Shown: positions 26,312-35,004 of the stretch, one piece after another | Position numbering within the stretch: the first letter of the stretch is position 1 | How the letters are laid out: every line of letters begins with the position of its first letter | Assembly: GCA_045540115.1 (NCBI GenBank) | Contig: JAZQGR010000075.1 | Coordinates: forward strand, 84,848-148,847 | Source: Colimorpha_A sp045540115 | GTDB taxonomy: Bacteria > Bacillota > Clostridia > Oscillospirales > CAG-272 | Reading direction: 5' to 3' | Length of the DNA: 64,000 nt | Translations under genes and position numbers: made by a program | Notes under the pieces: generated by a model | Database searches by the model: none | Seen by the model: the letters and a program-made list of their open reading frames with translations, nothing else | Told to the model about the DNA's origin: nothing

Positions 26312-28673
26312 TAACGGAAAAAAGAGGATATTCAAGCTCGATTCGCGCTTTTGGGCGCGGGTCTTAGTCGTGCTTCTTTCGTTGTCTATGCTTATGGGAA
26401 CGTTCTATTACGTTCTTATATTCTTCTCGACTAACTCCATGGCGGCTGAGGGTGACGATGAATCCTGGAATATCAATTTGCGTATCGGAATATGTTACGA
26501 TAATAAGGTCGCGGTATCTGTAAAAATGATGGCGGATCACGGTTTTGACGTCGCATATACGGCAATGGGGCGCTCAGCGGTAAACGTTGGATATTTATCG
26601 CAGAATGAACTTTTCGTTGCGCGGCACGTCAATCTTAAATATTCGTCATCCAAGTACCAGCAGGCGTCGAGTGTTGCCGATACGGTCGTCGGAGCGTATC
26701 ATATTGATGTGATATCGGACGAGAATTATCTTGACGATATTGCGCTTATAAAGAGTGTTTTTCCGGAATATAACGCATTTCCGGCATATTTTTATCAGGG
26801 TGAGTATCACGTATTTATAGGTCAGTTTGCGACTGCAGCATTGGCAAATGAGGCTCTCAATGAGATAAAGAGCCTTCTGACTCCCCCGCCTCCTCCCGTA
26901 ACTGAGCCCGATACAACTCCAGAACCCGACACTACCCCCGAGCAGACCGAGGGCGAGGATTCTACCGTAGCGCCCGACGGAACCGATACGACGGAGCTTG
27001 ATGGAACGACCGAGGACACTACCTCGTCGGATATTACGGATTCAACCGACACAACGTCTGAAGATACGACGGTAAATGATACTACGGTCGGTGATACGAC
27101 CGCAGGAGATTCAACTACCGCCGACGTGACGACAACTCCTGAAGAAACGACTACAATTGAAGAAACGACGACCACTGAAATTACGACAACTCCCGAAGAA
27201 ACGACAACTCCCGAGGTGACCGAGCCGCCGTTCGTTTCTCCTCTGCCTGAGGATATTACTGAGGCGATTCTCGCGTCAGGCGTTCGCGCTCCCGTCAATA
27301 ACGATATGATAGTCGTTGATCCTGCAACGCACAATATCGTATGGCTTCACACATCGTCGATCACGCACGTGTTACTTGCTCTCGGTGCACATCGAGAGGA
27401 CCCGAGCGTCAACGAAACGATGCGCGTGAGGCACCGTCTTGATAGCGGAGAGACAACACGTACCTACGATGGTTACATGGAGTTCTCTCATGACTGCGCG
27501 TCGGGGTATTACGGTGTTGTAATGCTTAACATTGTTAAGCTTGAAAACTATATCGTCGGTGTTTGTGCTGCAGAAATACCTACTTGGTGGCCTCTTGAAA
27601 CGCTGAAGGCGTTCTCCGTCGCCGTTCGAAGCTATTCTATCAAGCATCTGAACGGACACGGCTCCTTTGGCGGCGACCTATGCAATGAGGCTTGCTGTCA
27701 GGTATTCAACGGCTATGGGCCGACAGAGGAACGCGTATGGCGCGCGGCTGAAGAGACGCGAGGCGTTATTGCGACCTCAAACGGTGTTCTTTGCGGAACC
27801 TATTATTCGTCGAGCACGGGCGGTTGCACCGCTAACTGTACTGACGTATGGGGAAGCAGCCTTGCTACATATCCGTATCTGCGTGCCGTTGCAACTCCTT
27901 GGGAGAAGTATACAACTTATGCAAGAGGACAAAAGACATCAACGGTTACGGGTACTGCACTCTTTAATCTGCTTGAAAGCAAGGGATATACTGCGCTTAC
28001 GGGTGCAGTTACCAAAATTGATATAACAAAAACCGGTAATAATACATCGTACGTTACTGAGATAAAGTTCTACGATGCAAGCGGAAACTGTCAGGTCGTG
28101 ACGCGTGCCGATAGGATCAAAAAGCTTCTTTCAAGCTACGTTGATTCTGCAAATTTCGTCGTGGCAAAATCGGGGGACAACGTTGACCGTGTTAAGTACA
28201 CGATGCTCGGCTTCGGTGCAACCAATCCGAATCCTCCCGACGGGCTTGACGTTCTCGGAAATCCTTTTCTCAATACAGTTCTCGGTCGACAGCAGTTTAC
28301 GGTTATAACTGCTGATGGAATCAAGACCTTCTACGACAGCCAGAGCGAGAACGTTATGACGGGAACGGGACTCAAGGAGTTTGATATGTCCTTCGCTCTT
28401 GATTCTCAGATCTATCCGACGATTATCGGTATAAACGGAGAGCTTCTGCCCGATATAACAAAGCTTTCTCCCATAATCGAAAGCGAAACACTTACGACTA
28501 CATACGCCGCAAATAGCTTTACGTTTATAAGCCGAGGCTGGGGACACGGTGTCGGAATGAGTCAGTACGGAATATACGAGCTCGGCAATCTCGGATATGA
28601 ATATCAGAATATACTGAAGGCATATTATTCCGGAATTAATTACACGACTTACAAGGCATATCTTGGTAAATAA
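26301..28673 (+). CDS. SpoIID/LytB-domain membrane protein with a Thr-rich linker
   Basis: The 790 residues have an N-terminal TM segment (about 17-40), an extracytoplasmic part with SPOR-like repeats (about 55-190), and a Thr/Glu/Pro-rich linker of about 100 residues (DNA 26881-27230). The C-terminal SpoIID domain follows. ENYIVGVCAAEIPTWWP (about 413, with the family's catalytic-type Glu) and GWGHGVGMSQYG (about 746) are the SpoIID signatures. SpoIID is a lytic transglycosylase acting in spore engulfment, and this linker-bearing form is more like clostridial SpoIID/LytB-domain proteins. Start TTG at 26301 with AGAGGAG at 26284-26290; the spacing is long, so the exact start is uncertain. Confidence 0.82.
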   Translation: MRIDNGKKRIFKLDSRFWARVLVVLLSLSMLMGTFYYVLIFFSTNSMAAEGDDESWNINLRIGICYDNKVAVSVKMMADHGFDVAYTAMGRSAVNVGYLSQNELFVARHVNLKYSSSKYQQASSVADTVVGAYHIDVISDENYLDDIALIKSVFPEYNAFPAYFYQGEYHVFIGQFATAALANEALNEIKSLLTPPPPPVTEPDTTPEPDTTPEQTEGEDSTVAPDGTDTTELDGTTEDTTSSDITDSTDTTSEDTTVNDTTVGDTTAGDSTTADVTTTPEETTTIEETTTTEITTTPEETTTPEVTEPPFVSPLPEDITEAILASGVRAPVNNDMIVVDPATHNIVWLHTSSITHVLLALGAHREDPSVNETMRVRHRLDSGETTRTYDGYMEFSHDCASGYYGVVMLNIVKLENYIVGVCAAEIPTWWPLETLKAFSVAVRSYSIKHLNGHGSFGGDLCNEACCQVFNGYGPTEERVWRAAEETRGVIATSNGVLCGTYYSSSTGGCTANCTDVWGSSLATYPYLRAVATPWEKYTTYARGQKTSTVTGTALFNLLESKGYTALTGAVTKIDITKTGNNTSYVTEIKFYDASGNCQVVTRADRIKKLLSSYVDSANFVVAKSGDNVDRVKYTMLGFGATNPNPPDGLDVLGNPFLNTVLGRQQFTVITADGIKTFYDSQSENVMTGTGLKEFDMSFALDSQIYPTIIGINGELLPDITKLSPIIESETLTTTYAANSFTFISRGWGHGVGMSQYGIYELGNLGYEYQNILKAYYSGINYTTYKAYLGK

Positions 28674-28693
28674 ATACATTAGAGGTAAATAAT

Positions 28694-29650
28694 TTGAAGA
28701 TCACAGTTATTGGTTGCGGTAGATGGGGATCATTTATCGCTTGGTATCTTAATAACCAAAAGCACGACGTTACGGTATACGGTCTGAGTGATGCCGAAAG
28801 CTTTATCCAGCTTCGTGATACAAGAACGAACGGACTGATTACATATCCCGAGGAGATCAAGCTGACGACCGATATTTCGGTTGTGAATGAGTCGGAAACT
28901 ATAATAATTTCTATCGGCTCTCAGGGACTCCGTTCACTTGTTTCACAGCTTAACGGTCTCGGTGTCAAGGGAAAGAATTTTGTTCTCTGTATGAAGGGAA
29001 TCGAGATTGGAACGGGTAAGCGTCTTTCCGAGATCGTAGAGGAGGGACTTGATCCCTCGAATACCGTTTCGGTATGGATCGGTCCCGGTCACGTTCAGGA
29101 ATTTGCACGCGGAATACCGAACTGCATGGTTATCGACAGCAAAAACGACGAGATCAAAAAGAAGCTCGTAAACGAGTTTTCGAGCCCGGTTATACGATTT
29201 TATTACGGAACCGACCTTATCGGAAACGAGATCGGCGCGGCATCGAAAAACGTCATAGGAATTGCGGCTGGAATGCTCGATGGACTTGGTCTGTCGTCTC
29301 TTAAGGGCGCACTTATGTCGCGAGGCACAAGAGAAATTTCGCGTCTTATCGAAGCGTTCGGCGGTAATCCCATTTCCGCTTACGGTCTTTGCCACCTCGG
29401 CGACTACGAGGCGACGGTTTTCTCTAAGTATTCGCATAACCGCGGCTATGGCGAGATGTTCGTCAAGGGCGAGAAATTCGATAAGCTTGCAGAGGGATAT
29501 TATACCGTAAAGGCGCTTATGGATATGAGCAAGCAGAGCGGTGTTGAGCTCCCGATCTGCGAAGCAGTTTACAAGGTGCTTTACGAAAATTGTGATCCCA
29601 AGTCAACACTTTATTCACTCTTTGAAAGAAGCTTGAAGCAGGAATTTTAA
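28694..29650 (+). CDS. gpsA: NAD(P)-dependent sn-glycerol-3-phosphate dehydrogenase
   Basis: GpsA reduces dihydroxyacetone phosphate to sn-glycerol-3-phosphate for phospholipid synthesis. The 318 residues show the Rossmann motif GCGRWGSF (GxGxxG-like), WIGPGHVQEFARG, and the catalytic Lys in AASKNVIGIAAGMLDGLG, followed by GALMSRGTREISRL. The start is TTG at 28694 with AGAGG at 28681-28685. Gene order is G1P dehydrogenase - exported protein - SpoIID protein - gpsA. The next gene starts 2 bp after its stop. Confidence 0.94.
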   Translation: MKITVIGCGRWGSFIAWYLNNQKHDVTVYGLSDAESFIQLRDTRTNGLITYPEEIKLTTDISVVNESETIIISIGSQGLRSLVSQLNGLGVKGKNFVLCMKGIEIGTGKRLSEIVEEGLDPSNTVSVWIGPGHVQEFARGIPNCMVIDSKNDEIKKKLVNEFSSPVIRFYYGTDLIGNEIGAASKNVIGIAAGMLDGLGLSSLKGALMSRGTREISRLIEAFGGNPISAYGLCHLGDYEATVFSKYSHNRGYGEMFVKGEKFDKLAEGYYTVKALMDMSKQSGVELPICEAVYKVLYENCDPKSTLYSLFERSLKQEF

Positions 29651-29651
29651 T

Positions 29652-30482
29652 ATGCGAGTAAATTTTTACGACATTCTGTCCTCACATTCCCGCGCGTATC
29701 CCAAAATGCTGGCGGAGGACTATTATGCGCTTGCTTACGAAAGCGAGTACGGTCGTGTTTACAGCGGAGATGATGATATTGAGGCTGTTGTTAACGATCT
29801 GAAATCAACCAAAACCGATGCTCTTGAGCCCTTTACAGTTGCAATCGGAGGCGGATATTCCCGCCTTAATCTTGCACCGATAAAGGCATATCTGAGTGCG
29901 GAAAACATTATTTCTCTTATGAAATCCGATGTCAGAGAGGGAAGCGATGAGGGATTTCAGCGAAAGCTGCTTCTTATACGTCGTTCGGGGGCTATGGGAA
30001 TACTTCCGACTGCCGCTTCCGAGATCGGAAAATGCGACGGTGAGCCGCAGCACAGCGCGCTTTATAAGCGCCTTTACGGTGCGTCGTACAGGATCGTTCC
30101 GTCGGAGACGGCACCGATAGTTCCTGCGCTGTGTCTTATTTCCGAGGCTCTCGGAAAAGCAGGGAAGGCATCGGTTGCGATCGACGGACGCGCCTGCTCG
30201 GGTAAGACTTTTGCGGCAAAGATAATTTCATCTGTGTTCGCATCCGAAACCTCTGACGGCAGGCTTGTTATTAACGATTCCTTCGGTTCTTCTTCGGAAG
30301 CCTCTCCCGATGCCATCAAGCTTTTCTTCGATACAGACGAGGATGAAAGACAACTAAGAATGGTTGAACGCAGCGGCGAAAGTGCATGGCAGAATTATCT
30401 TTCAAGTATACGTCCGAATGAGGACGCCTATATTGAAAAATACGAGCCCGCTATAAACTGCGATCTCGTAATAAGAACATAA
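29652..30482 (+). CDS. Unknown protein with a uridine-kinase-like P-loop
   Basis: The 276 residues are not recognised. A Walker A motif, IDGRACSGKTFAAK (about residues 176-190), is preceded by a beta-strand-like VAI. This arrangement is that of uridine kinase/phosphoribulokinase P-loop proteins, but the conserved substrate residues of those families are not evident. It lacks TM segments and a signal peptide. It starts 2 bp after the gpsA stop, so it is probably co-transcribed, and a strong terminator follows 2 bp after its own stop. A small-molecule kinase or a degenerate one are both possible. Confidence 0.65.
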   Translation: MRVNFYDILSSHSRAYPKMLAEDYYALAYESEYGRVYSGDDDIEAVVNDLKSTKTDALEPFTVAIGGGYSRLNLAPIKAYLSAENIISLMKSDVREGSDEGFQRKLLLIRRSGAMGILPTAASEIGKCDGEPQHSALYKRLYGASYRIVPSETAPIVPALCLISEALGKAGKASVAIDGRACSGKTFAAKIISSVFASETSDGRLVINDSFGSSSEASPDAIKLFFDTDEDERQLRMVERSGESAWQNYLSSIRPNEDAYIEKYEPAINCDLVIRT

Positions 30483-30483
30483 T

Positions 30484-30512
30484 AAAAGTGCTGTCCGTCG
30501 GACAGCACTTTT
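30484..30512. terminator. Bidirectional rho-independent terminator
   Basis: AAAAGTGCTGTCC (30484-30496) pairs perfectly with GGACAGCACTTTT (30500-30512) over 13 bp around a 3-nt loop. It separates the P-loop gene (+) from the 4-TM gene (-). Confidence 0.9.
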
Positions 30513-30515
30513 AAA

Positions 30516-30935
30516 TTATTTGAATTGTTTTTTGTAGGACGAGCCTTTCGCGTTCGTCTTTCTTTTTGTCGTTTTGCGGACGATCATTGCGATGAAAGCG
30601 CCGACAAGATAAAGAAGCGAAAACGCGAAGAGTATACCAAAAACGTTTTGCATTTGTCCTATGAATACGAACGAAACAAGAACGTTGAACAGGAATATTG
30701 CATAGTGAATAAAATGCGCGGCGACAAAAGACATCTTATCGTCATTGAATATTTCCTTTGACCAGCATAGGATAAGAGAAAATACGAAAAACTGAATGAG
30801 AGCGATGAGAGTCACCGCAAACGATCTGTTAAAATCCATAAGCTCATATAAGAGCGATACCGAAAAGATCAATACGGTAAAAACGAGGCAAGTCGGATAT
30901 AACGTATTTTTAATAAATTTTTTGAAGCCTTCCAA
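30516..30935 (-). CDS. Small four-TM membrane protein
   Basis: The 139 residues have four hydrophobic helices (about 13-31, 39-58, 70-91 and 96-114) and a very basic C-terminal tail (KTTKRKTNAKG) expected in the cytoplasm. This is reminiscent of DUF3021-type proteins but I cannot assign it firmly. It starts at TTG 30935 with a GGAGG at 30943-30947 and a nearby promoter at 30965-30993. Function unknown. Confidence 0.6.
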   Translation of the reverse strand: MEGFKKFIKNTLYPTCLVFTVLIFSVSLLYELMDFNRSFAVTLIALIQFFVFSLILCWSKEIFNDDKMSFVAAHFIHYAIFLFNVLVSFVFIGQMQNVFGILFAFSLLYLVGAFIAMIVRKTTKRKTNAKGSSYKKQFK

Positions 30936-30964
30936 AACGGTTCCTCCGAATATTTGATGAATAT

Positions 30965-30993
30965 ATTATACATCATACAGACAGGAAATACAA
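30965..30993 (-). promoter_or_regulatory. Promoter of the 4-TM gene
   Basis: On the minus strand, TTGTAT (30988-30993), 17-bp spacer, TATAAT (30965-30970). The TTG start at 30935 follows about 30 bp downstream. Confidence 0.55.
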
Positions 30994-31015
30994 GAAGAAT
31001 TTATTAAAAAAGGTA

Positions 31016-32002
31016 TCAATCCGGAATATCGTATATAATTATCTCCTTTTCCGCGACTCTTTCCTTGCCGTCGCTCGAAACTACGACGCTCATTCTGTTT
31101 TGCGAAAGGAACTTTGTGATCTCATAGCAGTCTATCCAGATCTGATTATATCCGTCCTTTTGGCTTTGGTCGAAAATGAGTTGGATGCCGAAATGAAGAT
31201 GCGGGGTTTTTATGTTGTTTACGTTTTCCTTTGCGCTGTAGCCCGTCATTCCGAGATAGCCGATCACTTCACCTGCCGTTACGATGTCGCCTACCTGAAG
31301 ATCTTTTACGTACGGATGATCCTTGCGCAGATGCGCGTAGTAATAGTACCGCTTGTTATCAAAGGAGCGGATTCCGATCCGCCATCCGCCGTATTGATTC
31401 CAACCGAGAGCTTCAACGTATCCGCTTTCGCTCGCAATGATAGGTGTTCCGACCGAACCCATCATATCGTGTCCGAGATGCTTTCTGTTGTAGCCGTAGC
31501 TTCTTGATGCACCGAAATCGTCTGAATGGTTATAGTAATATCCGCTTGCGATCGGTGAAAATACGCGCAGTCCGTAATACTGCTTTCCATCGATATAAAA
31601 CTCGCCGACATATTCGCTTAAAACTGCTCCATATGCTTCGAGATAGTATGGATAGTAGTTATATTTTGCGCCTATAGCATCAAGCTTTTCGCCGCTTTTT
31701 ATCTTTTCATATAGATCAGTCAGGTCTTTCTTTTTGTAGTGCCTGAAATCTCCTCCGTATTTTGCGCCGAGATAGGAAAGAAGCTCGACAAATTCGGCTT
31801 TGTAACCCTTTTCATAAGCGTCAAGCGATATTTGAAGAGCGTCGTTCATGGCATTGGATGTGACTTTGAAATCTACCCATTTTATGTAATCGCCACTCGT
31901 CATACGATATATTTTTTCTTGATTGAGCAGTCGCGCCGCTACAATCATAAGAATTGAAACGGCAATAAGAAATGCGCCAAAACGAAGCCTTCTTTTTATC
32001 AT
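31016..32002 (-). CDS. M23 peptidase domain membrane protein
   Basis: The 328 residues have an N-terminal TM segment (about 7-25), a region of about 150 residues, and a C-terminal lysostaphin-like domain. The zinc site is intact by motif: HLGHDMMG (HxxxD-type first ligands, about residue 170) and HLHFG (about 267). It probably cleaves peptide cross-links of peptidoglycan. Spore proteins of the SpoIIQ class are similar in layout, but here the catalytic residues are preserved. The ATG at 32002 has AAGGCGG 8 nt upstream. It may be functionally linked with the SpoIID-domain protein nearby. Confidence 0.82.
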   Translation of the reverse strand: MIKRRLRFGAFLIAVSILMIVAARLLNQEKIYRMTSGDYIKWVDFKVTSNAMNDALQISLDAYEKGYKAEFVELLSYLGAKYGGDFRHYKKKDLTDLYEKIKSGEKLDAIGAKYNYYPYYLEAYGAVLSEYVGEFYIDGKQYYGLRVFSPIASGYYYNHSDDFGASRSYGYNRKHLGHDMMGSVGTPIIASESGYVEALGWNQYGGWRIGIRSFDNKRYYYYAHLRKDHPYVKDLQVGDIVTAGEVIGYLGMTGYSAKENVNNIKTPHLHFGIQLIFDQSQKDGYNQIWIDCYEITKFLSQNRMSVVVSSDGKERVAEKEIIIYDIPD

Positions 32003-32052
32003 ACATTTTTCCGCCTTGAAAAAGAATATTCACAGTTATGTATATGGCTTGC

Positions 32053-32058
32053 ATTATA
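32053..32058 (-). promoter_or_regulatory. -10 element upstream of the M23 gene
   Basis: TATAAT on the minus strand at 32053-32058, about 51 bp upstream of the ATG at 32002. I found no clear -35, so promoter class is uncertain. Confidence 0.3.
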
Positions 32059-32140
32059 GATATATTCCGAAGGTGAAATGCGCTAATGATGTATTATTAT
32101 ATATAAGATGTTATTTTTTTAGTTAAATAACCTAATTCCG

Positions 32141-32169
32141 TTGACAAAGTAAGGAAAAAAAGGTATAAT
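32141..32169 (+). promoter_or_regulatory. Consensus sigma-70 promoter of the nusB operon
   Basis: A full-consensus TTGACA (32141-32146), 17-bp spacer and TATAAT (32164-32169). The nusB ATG is at 32240. The run of genes to at least nadK has no other strong promoter, so this one probably feeds nusB-xseA-xseB-ispA-tlyA-nadK. Confidence 0.9.
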
Positions 32170-32239
32170 GTATAATTGCAGTAATAGTTGTGTATATACT
32201 GCATATTCATAGTACTAATTGACTTGTAAAGGAACGGTT

Positions 32240-32644
32240 ATGGAAAGACGCAAAGCACGAGAGGCGGCAATGGAGCTTCTTTTTGAGAAGGAATTTAATA
32301 TGGACGTAACGGCAGAGGAGACCTACCGTCTTGCCGAGGAAGCAAGGGAGCTTGAAAACGACAAGTATCTTACCGAAACGTATTTCGGTGTTCTTGATAA
32401 TATTGCCGAGATTGACGGTGTGATTTCTCAACACGCTATCGGATGGAAGACCAAGCGTATGAGCAAGGTGTCTCTTTCCGTTATGAGAATAGCTGTTTAT
32501 GAAATGAAGTATACAGACGTGCCGTTCAGCGTTTCGATAAACGAGGCTGTTGAGCTTTCAAAGAAGTTCGACGACGAAAAATCACCTGCATTTGTAAACG
32601 GCGTTCTTAACGCAGTTGCTGAGCAGCTTGGACTTAAAAAATGA
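32240..32644 (+). CDS. nusB: Transcription antitermination factor NusB
   Basis: NusB binds boxA RNA with S10 in rRNA antitermination. The 134-residue all-helical protein begins MERRKAREAAMELLFE, the typical N-terminus, and ends with EAVELSKKFDDEKSPAFVNGVLNAV, the C-terminal family signature. ATG 32240 has AAAGGAA upstream; the upstream in-frame TTG at 32219 has no site. Its stop overlaps the TsaD-like start (ATGA). Confidence 0.95.
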   Translation: MERRKAREAAMELLFEKEFNMDVTAEETYRLAEEARELENDKYLTETYFGVLDNIAEIDGVISQHAIGWKTKRMSKVSLSVMRIAVYEMKYTDVPFSVSINEAVELSKKFDDEKSPAFVNGVLNAVAEQLGLKK

Positions 32645-33555
32645 AGCTTTGTCTCGGCATAGATACAAGTAACTATACGACCTCGGTAGCGACGTCGCAA
32701 AACGGCAAGGTAGAGAACAACTTGAGGATACTGCTTTCTGTCGGCGAGGGCGAACGTGGTCTGCGTCAGAGCGACGCGGTATTTCAGCATGTCGTGAATT
32801 TACCGAAGGTATTTGATTCGCTCGGTGAAGTCTCACTGAGGGCTGTAGGTGTCTCAGCCACTCCGCGTGATAACGAGGGATCGTATATGCCGTGCTTCCT
32901 TTCGGGAATTGCGGCGGCGACTGCGGTCGCAAGTACACATGGTGTTCCGCTATACCGCTTCAGCCATCAGGCGGGACATATTGCGGCGGCGCTTTACAGT
33001 TGCGGACGAGAGGATCTTCATCATTCGTCATTTCTCGCTTTCCACGTTTCGGGAGGAACGACGGAGCTTACGCTTGTTGAGAACGGAAAAATTACGCTTC
33101 TCGGAGGCACGAAGGACATTTCCTGCGGTAAAGCAATAGATAGGATCGGAGTTCTGATTGGACTGAAATTCCCATGCGGAAATGAGCTTGACGCTATGTC
33201 GGTCGATCCTTCGGCGGTCAAGCCCGGTAAGCTCTCGGTCAGCGGATTTGATTTCAACCTTTCGGGGCTTGAAAACAAGGCTGAAAAGTTGCTTCACGAC
33301 GGAGCAGAGAAGAGCTACGTAGCAGATTTTGTTCTTTCACACATAACGGCTGTGCTCGCTAAGCTAACCGAAAACGCGCTTGAAAAGTACGGCGAGATGC
33401 CGATAATTTATGCAGGCGGCGTTATGAGCAACAGATATATACACAAAACCTTGACAGAGCGCTTCGGTGGACTTTTTGCAGAGAGTCAGTACTCCTGTGA
33501 CAACGCCGCGGGAATTGCTCGTCTTACCGAATTAAAAATTAACGGAGAACTGTAA
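32641..33555 (+). CDS. TsaD-like/Gcp-fold protein (divergent M22 paralogue)
   Basis: An ASKHA-fold protein of 304 residues related to the TsaD/Gcp (Kae1) family. It keeps GIDTSNYTTS at the N-terminus, FSHQAGHIAAAL (metal-binding histidines H-x3-H), the phosphate loop FHVSGGTTELTLV and IIYAGGVMSN. It is shorter and more divergent than canonical TsaD (about 335-345 aa), and the classical SCDET of its N-terminus reads SNYTT. Clostridia commonly have such a second copy between nusB and xseA, distinct from the true TsaD. Its role is unknown; t6A function should not be assumed. Confidence 0.8.
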   Translation: MKLCLGIDTSNYTTSVATSQNGKVENNLRILLSVGEGERGLRQSDAVFQHVVNLPKVFDSLGEVSLRAVGVSATPRDNEGSYMPCFLSGIAAATAVASTHGVPLYRFSHQAGHIAAALYSCGREDLHHSSFLAFHVSGGTTELTLVENGKITLLGGTKDISCGKAIDRIGVLIGLKFPCGNELDAMSVDPSAVKPGKLSVSGFDFNLSGLENKAEKLLHDGAEKSYVADFVLSHITAVLAKLTENALEKYGEMPIIYAGGVMSNRYIHKTLTERFGGLFAESQYSCDNAAGIARLTELKINGEL

Positions 33556-33556
33556 A

Positions 33557-34768
33557 ATGCCCGATGAATCGCGGATAATGACCGTTGGTAGCTTAAATGA
33601 ATACGTCAAGATGCTGATCGACGGCAATCCCGTTCTTTCAAATATCTACGTTAGGGGAGAAATTTCAAACCTGAATTATCATTCCTCAGGCCACTATTAT
33701 TTTTCCCTCAAGGACGAGAGCGCAAGAGTATCGGCGGTGATGTTTAAGAGCGCTGTTGTGAAGCTCAAATTCCGTCCGGAAAACGGAATGAAGGTCGTTC
33801 TTCACGGCCGCGTTTCGGTATATCCGCGCGACGGTGTCTATCAGCTGTACGCAACATCGCTTGAGCCCGATGGAATCGGCGCGTTGACGCTTGCCTACGA
33901 GCAGCTGAAGAGGAAGCTGGAAGCAGAGGGCTTGTTCAGGACAGACCTTAAAAAGCCGCTTCCCAAAATACCTTCTGCGGTCGGAATAATCACGTCACCT
34001 ACAGGCGCGGCAGTACGTGATATCATAAACGTATGCGGCAGACGCTTCCCGTTTGCGAAGCTCGTGCTTTTCCCGTCGCTCGTTCAGGGCGAGGGAGCGG
34101 AAGCCGACCTTATTCGCGGAATAAAGTATTTTAACGAGAGCAAAAGCGTCGACGTTATTATAATCGGTCGTGGCGGTGGCTCGATCGAAGACCTTTGGGC
34201 GTTTAACAGTGAAGCGCTTGCAAGGGAAGTATTCAAATGTGATATTCCCGTCATTTCAGCAGTCGGTCACGAGACCGATTTTACGATTTGCGATTTCGTA
34301 TCGGATAAACGCGCGCCGACACCGTCTGCGGCGGCAGAGCTTGCCGTTCCGGAAAGCGGAGAGCTTAAAAGAAAGTTTGGAAACGTTGTTTCCCGTATGC
34401 AGACGCTGACAGAAGCGAAGATCAAAAGCAATCGGCAAATTCTCAAAATGCTGTCTGAACGTCGCGCGCTGACACAGCCGTCGGCTTATATAGATGACAA
34501 GCGCATGACGATTATGTCGCTGACCAAGGATCTTGAAAATGCAGTCGGTTATAAGCTGACGACCGAAAAGCAGAAGTTCGCCCGGCTTTCGTCGGTGCTT
34601 GAGGCGGTGAGTCCTCTCAAGGTGATTTCCAAAGGTTATTCTGCGGTATTCAGGGACGGCGGAAAGCTTGTTAAGAGTGTAGATGACTTGAGTGAGGGTG
34701 ATGACGTTTCATTCAGGCTGACCGACGGAAGTATTAACGCTAAGGTGGTTTCAAAAGAGAAAGTGTGA
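33557..34768 (+). CDS. xseA: Exodeoxyribonuclease VII large subunit
   Basis: XseA is the catalytic subunit of ExoVII, which degrades single-stranded DNA to oligonucleotides. The 403 residues show an N-terminal OB-fold (VRGEISNLNYHSSGHYYFSLKD), the catalytic region GIITSPTGAAVRDI, then IIGRGGGSIEDLWAFN, VISAVGHETDFTICD and ADKRAPTPSAAAE-type motif DKRAPTPSAAAELAV. It starts 1 bp after the TsaD-like stop and overlaps xseB. Confidence 0.97.
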   Translation: MPDESRIMTVGSLNEYVKMLIDGNPVLSNIYVRGEISNLNYHSSGHYYFSLKDESARVSAVMFKSAVVKLKFRPENGMKVVLHGRVSVYPRDGVYQLYATSLEPDGIGALTLAYEQLKRKLEAEGLFRTDLKKPLPKIPSAVGIITSPTGAAVRDIINVCGRRFPFAKLVLFPSLVQGEGAEADLIRGIKYFNESKSVDVIIIGRGGGSIEDLWAFNSEALAREVFKCDIPVISAVGHETDFTICDFVSDKRAPTPSAAAELAVPESGELKRKFGNVVSRMQTLTEAKIKSNRQILKMLSERRALTQPSAYIDDKRMTIMSLTKDLENAVGYKLTTEKQKFARLSSVLEAVSPLKVISKGYSAVFRDGGKLVKSVDDLSEGDDVSFRLTDGSINAKVVSKEKV

Positions 34769-35004
34769 AGGATATGGATAAAAAAGAAATAAAATTTGAA
34801 GAGGCGCTTACGCGTCTTGAGGAAATAGTAAGAGAGCTCGAGAGCGGCACGGCGGAGCTTGATAAATCGCTTGAAATGTTCGAGGAGGGCATCACCCTCG
34901 TTAAGCTTTGCTCCTGCAGGCTTGATGAAGCGGAAAAACGGATAAACATTCTCGTAAATAACGGAAACGGTGGTTACGATGAAAAACCTTTTACTGAAAA
35001 TTAA
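34765..35004 (+). CDS. xseB: Exodeoxyribonuclease VII small subunit
   Basis: The roughly 75-79-residue helical partner of XseA. It has the standard FEEALTRLEEIVRELESG signature and a short C-terminal helix. The start is ambiguous. GTG 34765 overlaps the xseA stop (GTGTGA), and ATG 34774 has AGGA only 2-3 nt away, which is too close. I report the GTG. Its end overlaps the polyprenyl synthase start region. Confidence 0.93.
   Translation: MKDMDKKEIKFEEALTRLEEIVRELESGTAELDKSLEMFEEGITLVKLCSCRLDEAEKRINILVNNGNGGYDEKPFTEN

Noticed and set aside
26822..27334. Val/Ser-rich minus-strand open frame
   Set aside because: Reverse complement of the Thr-rich linker of the SpoIID-domain gene; low-complexity artefact.
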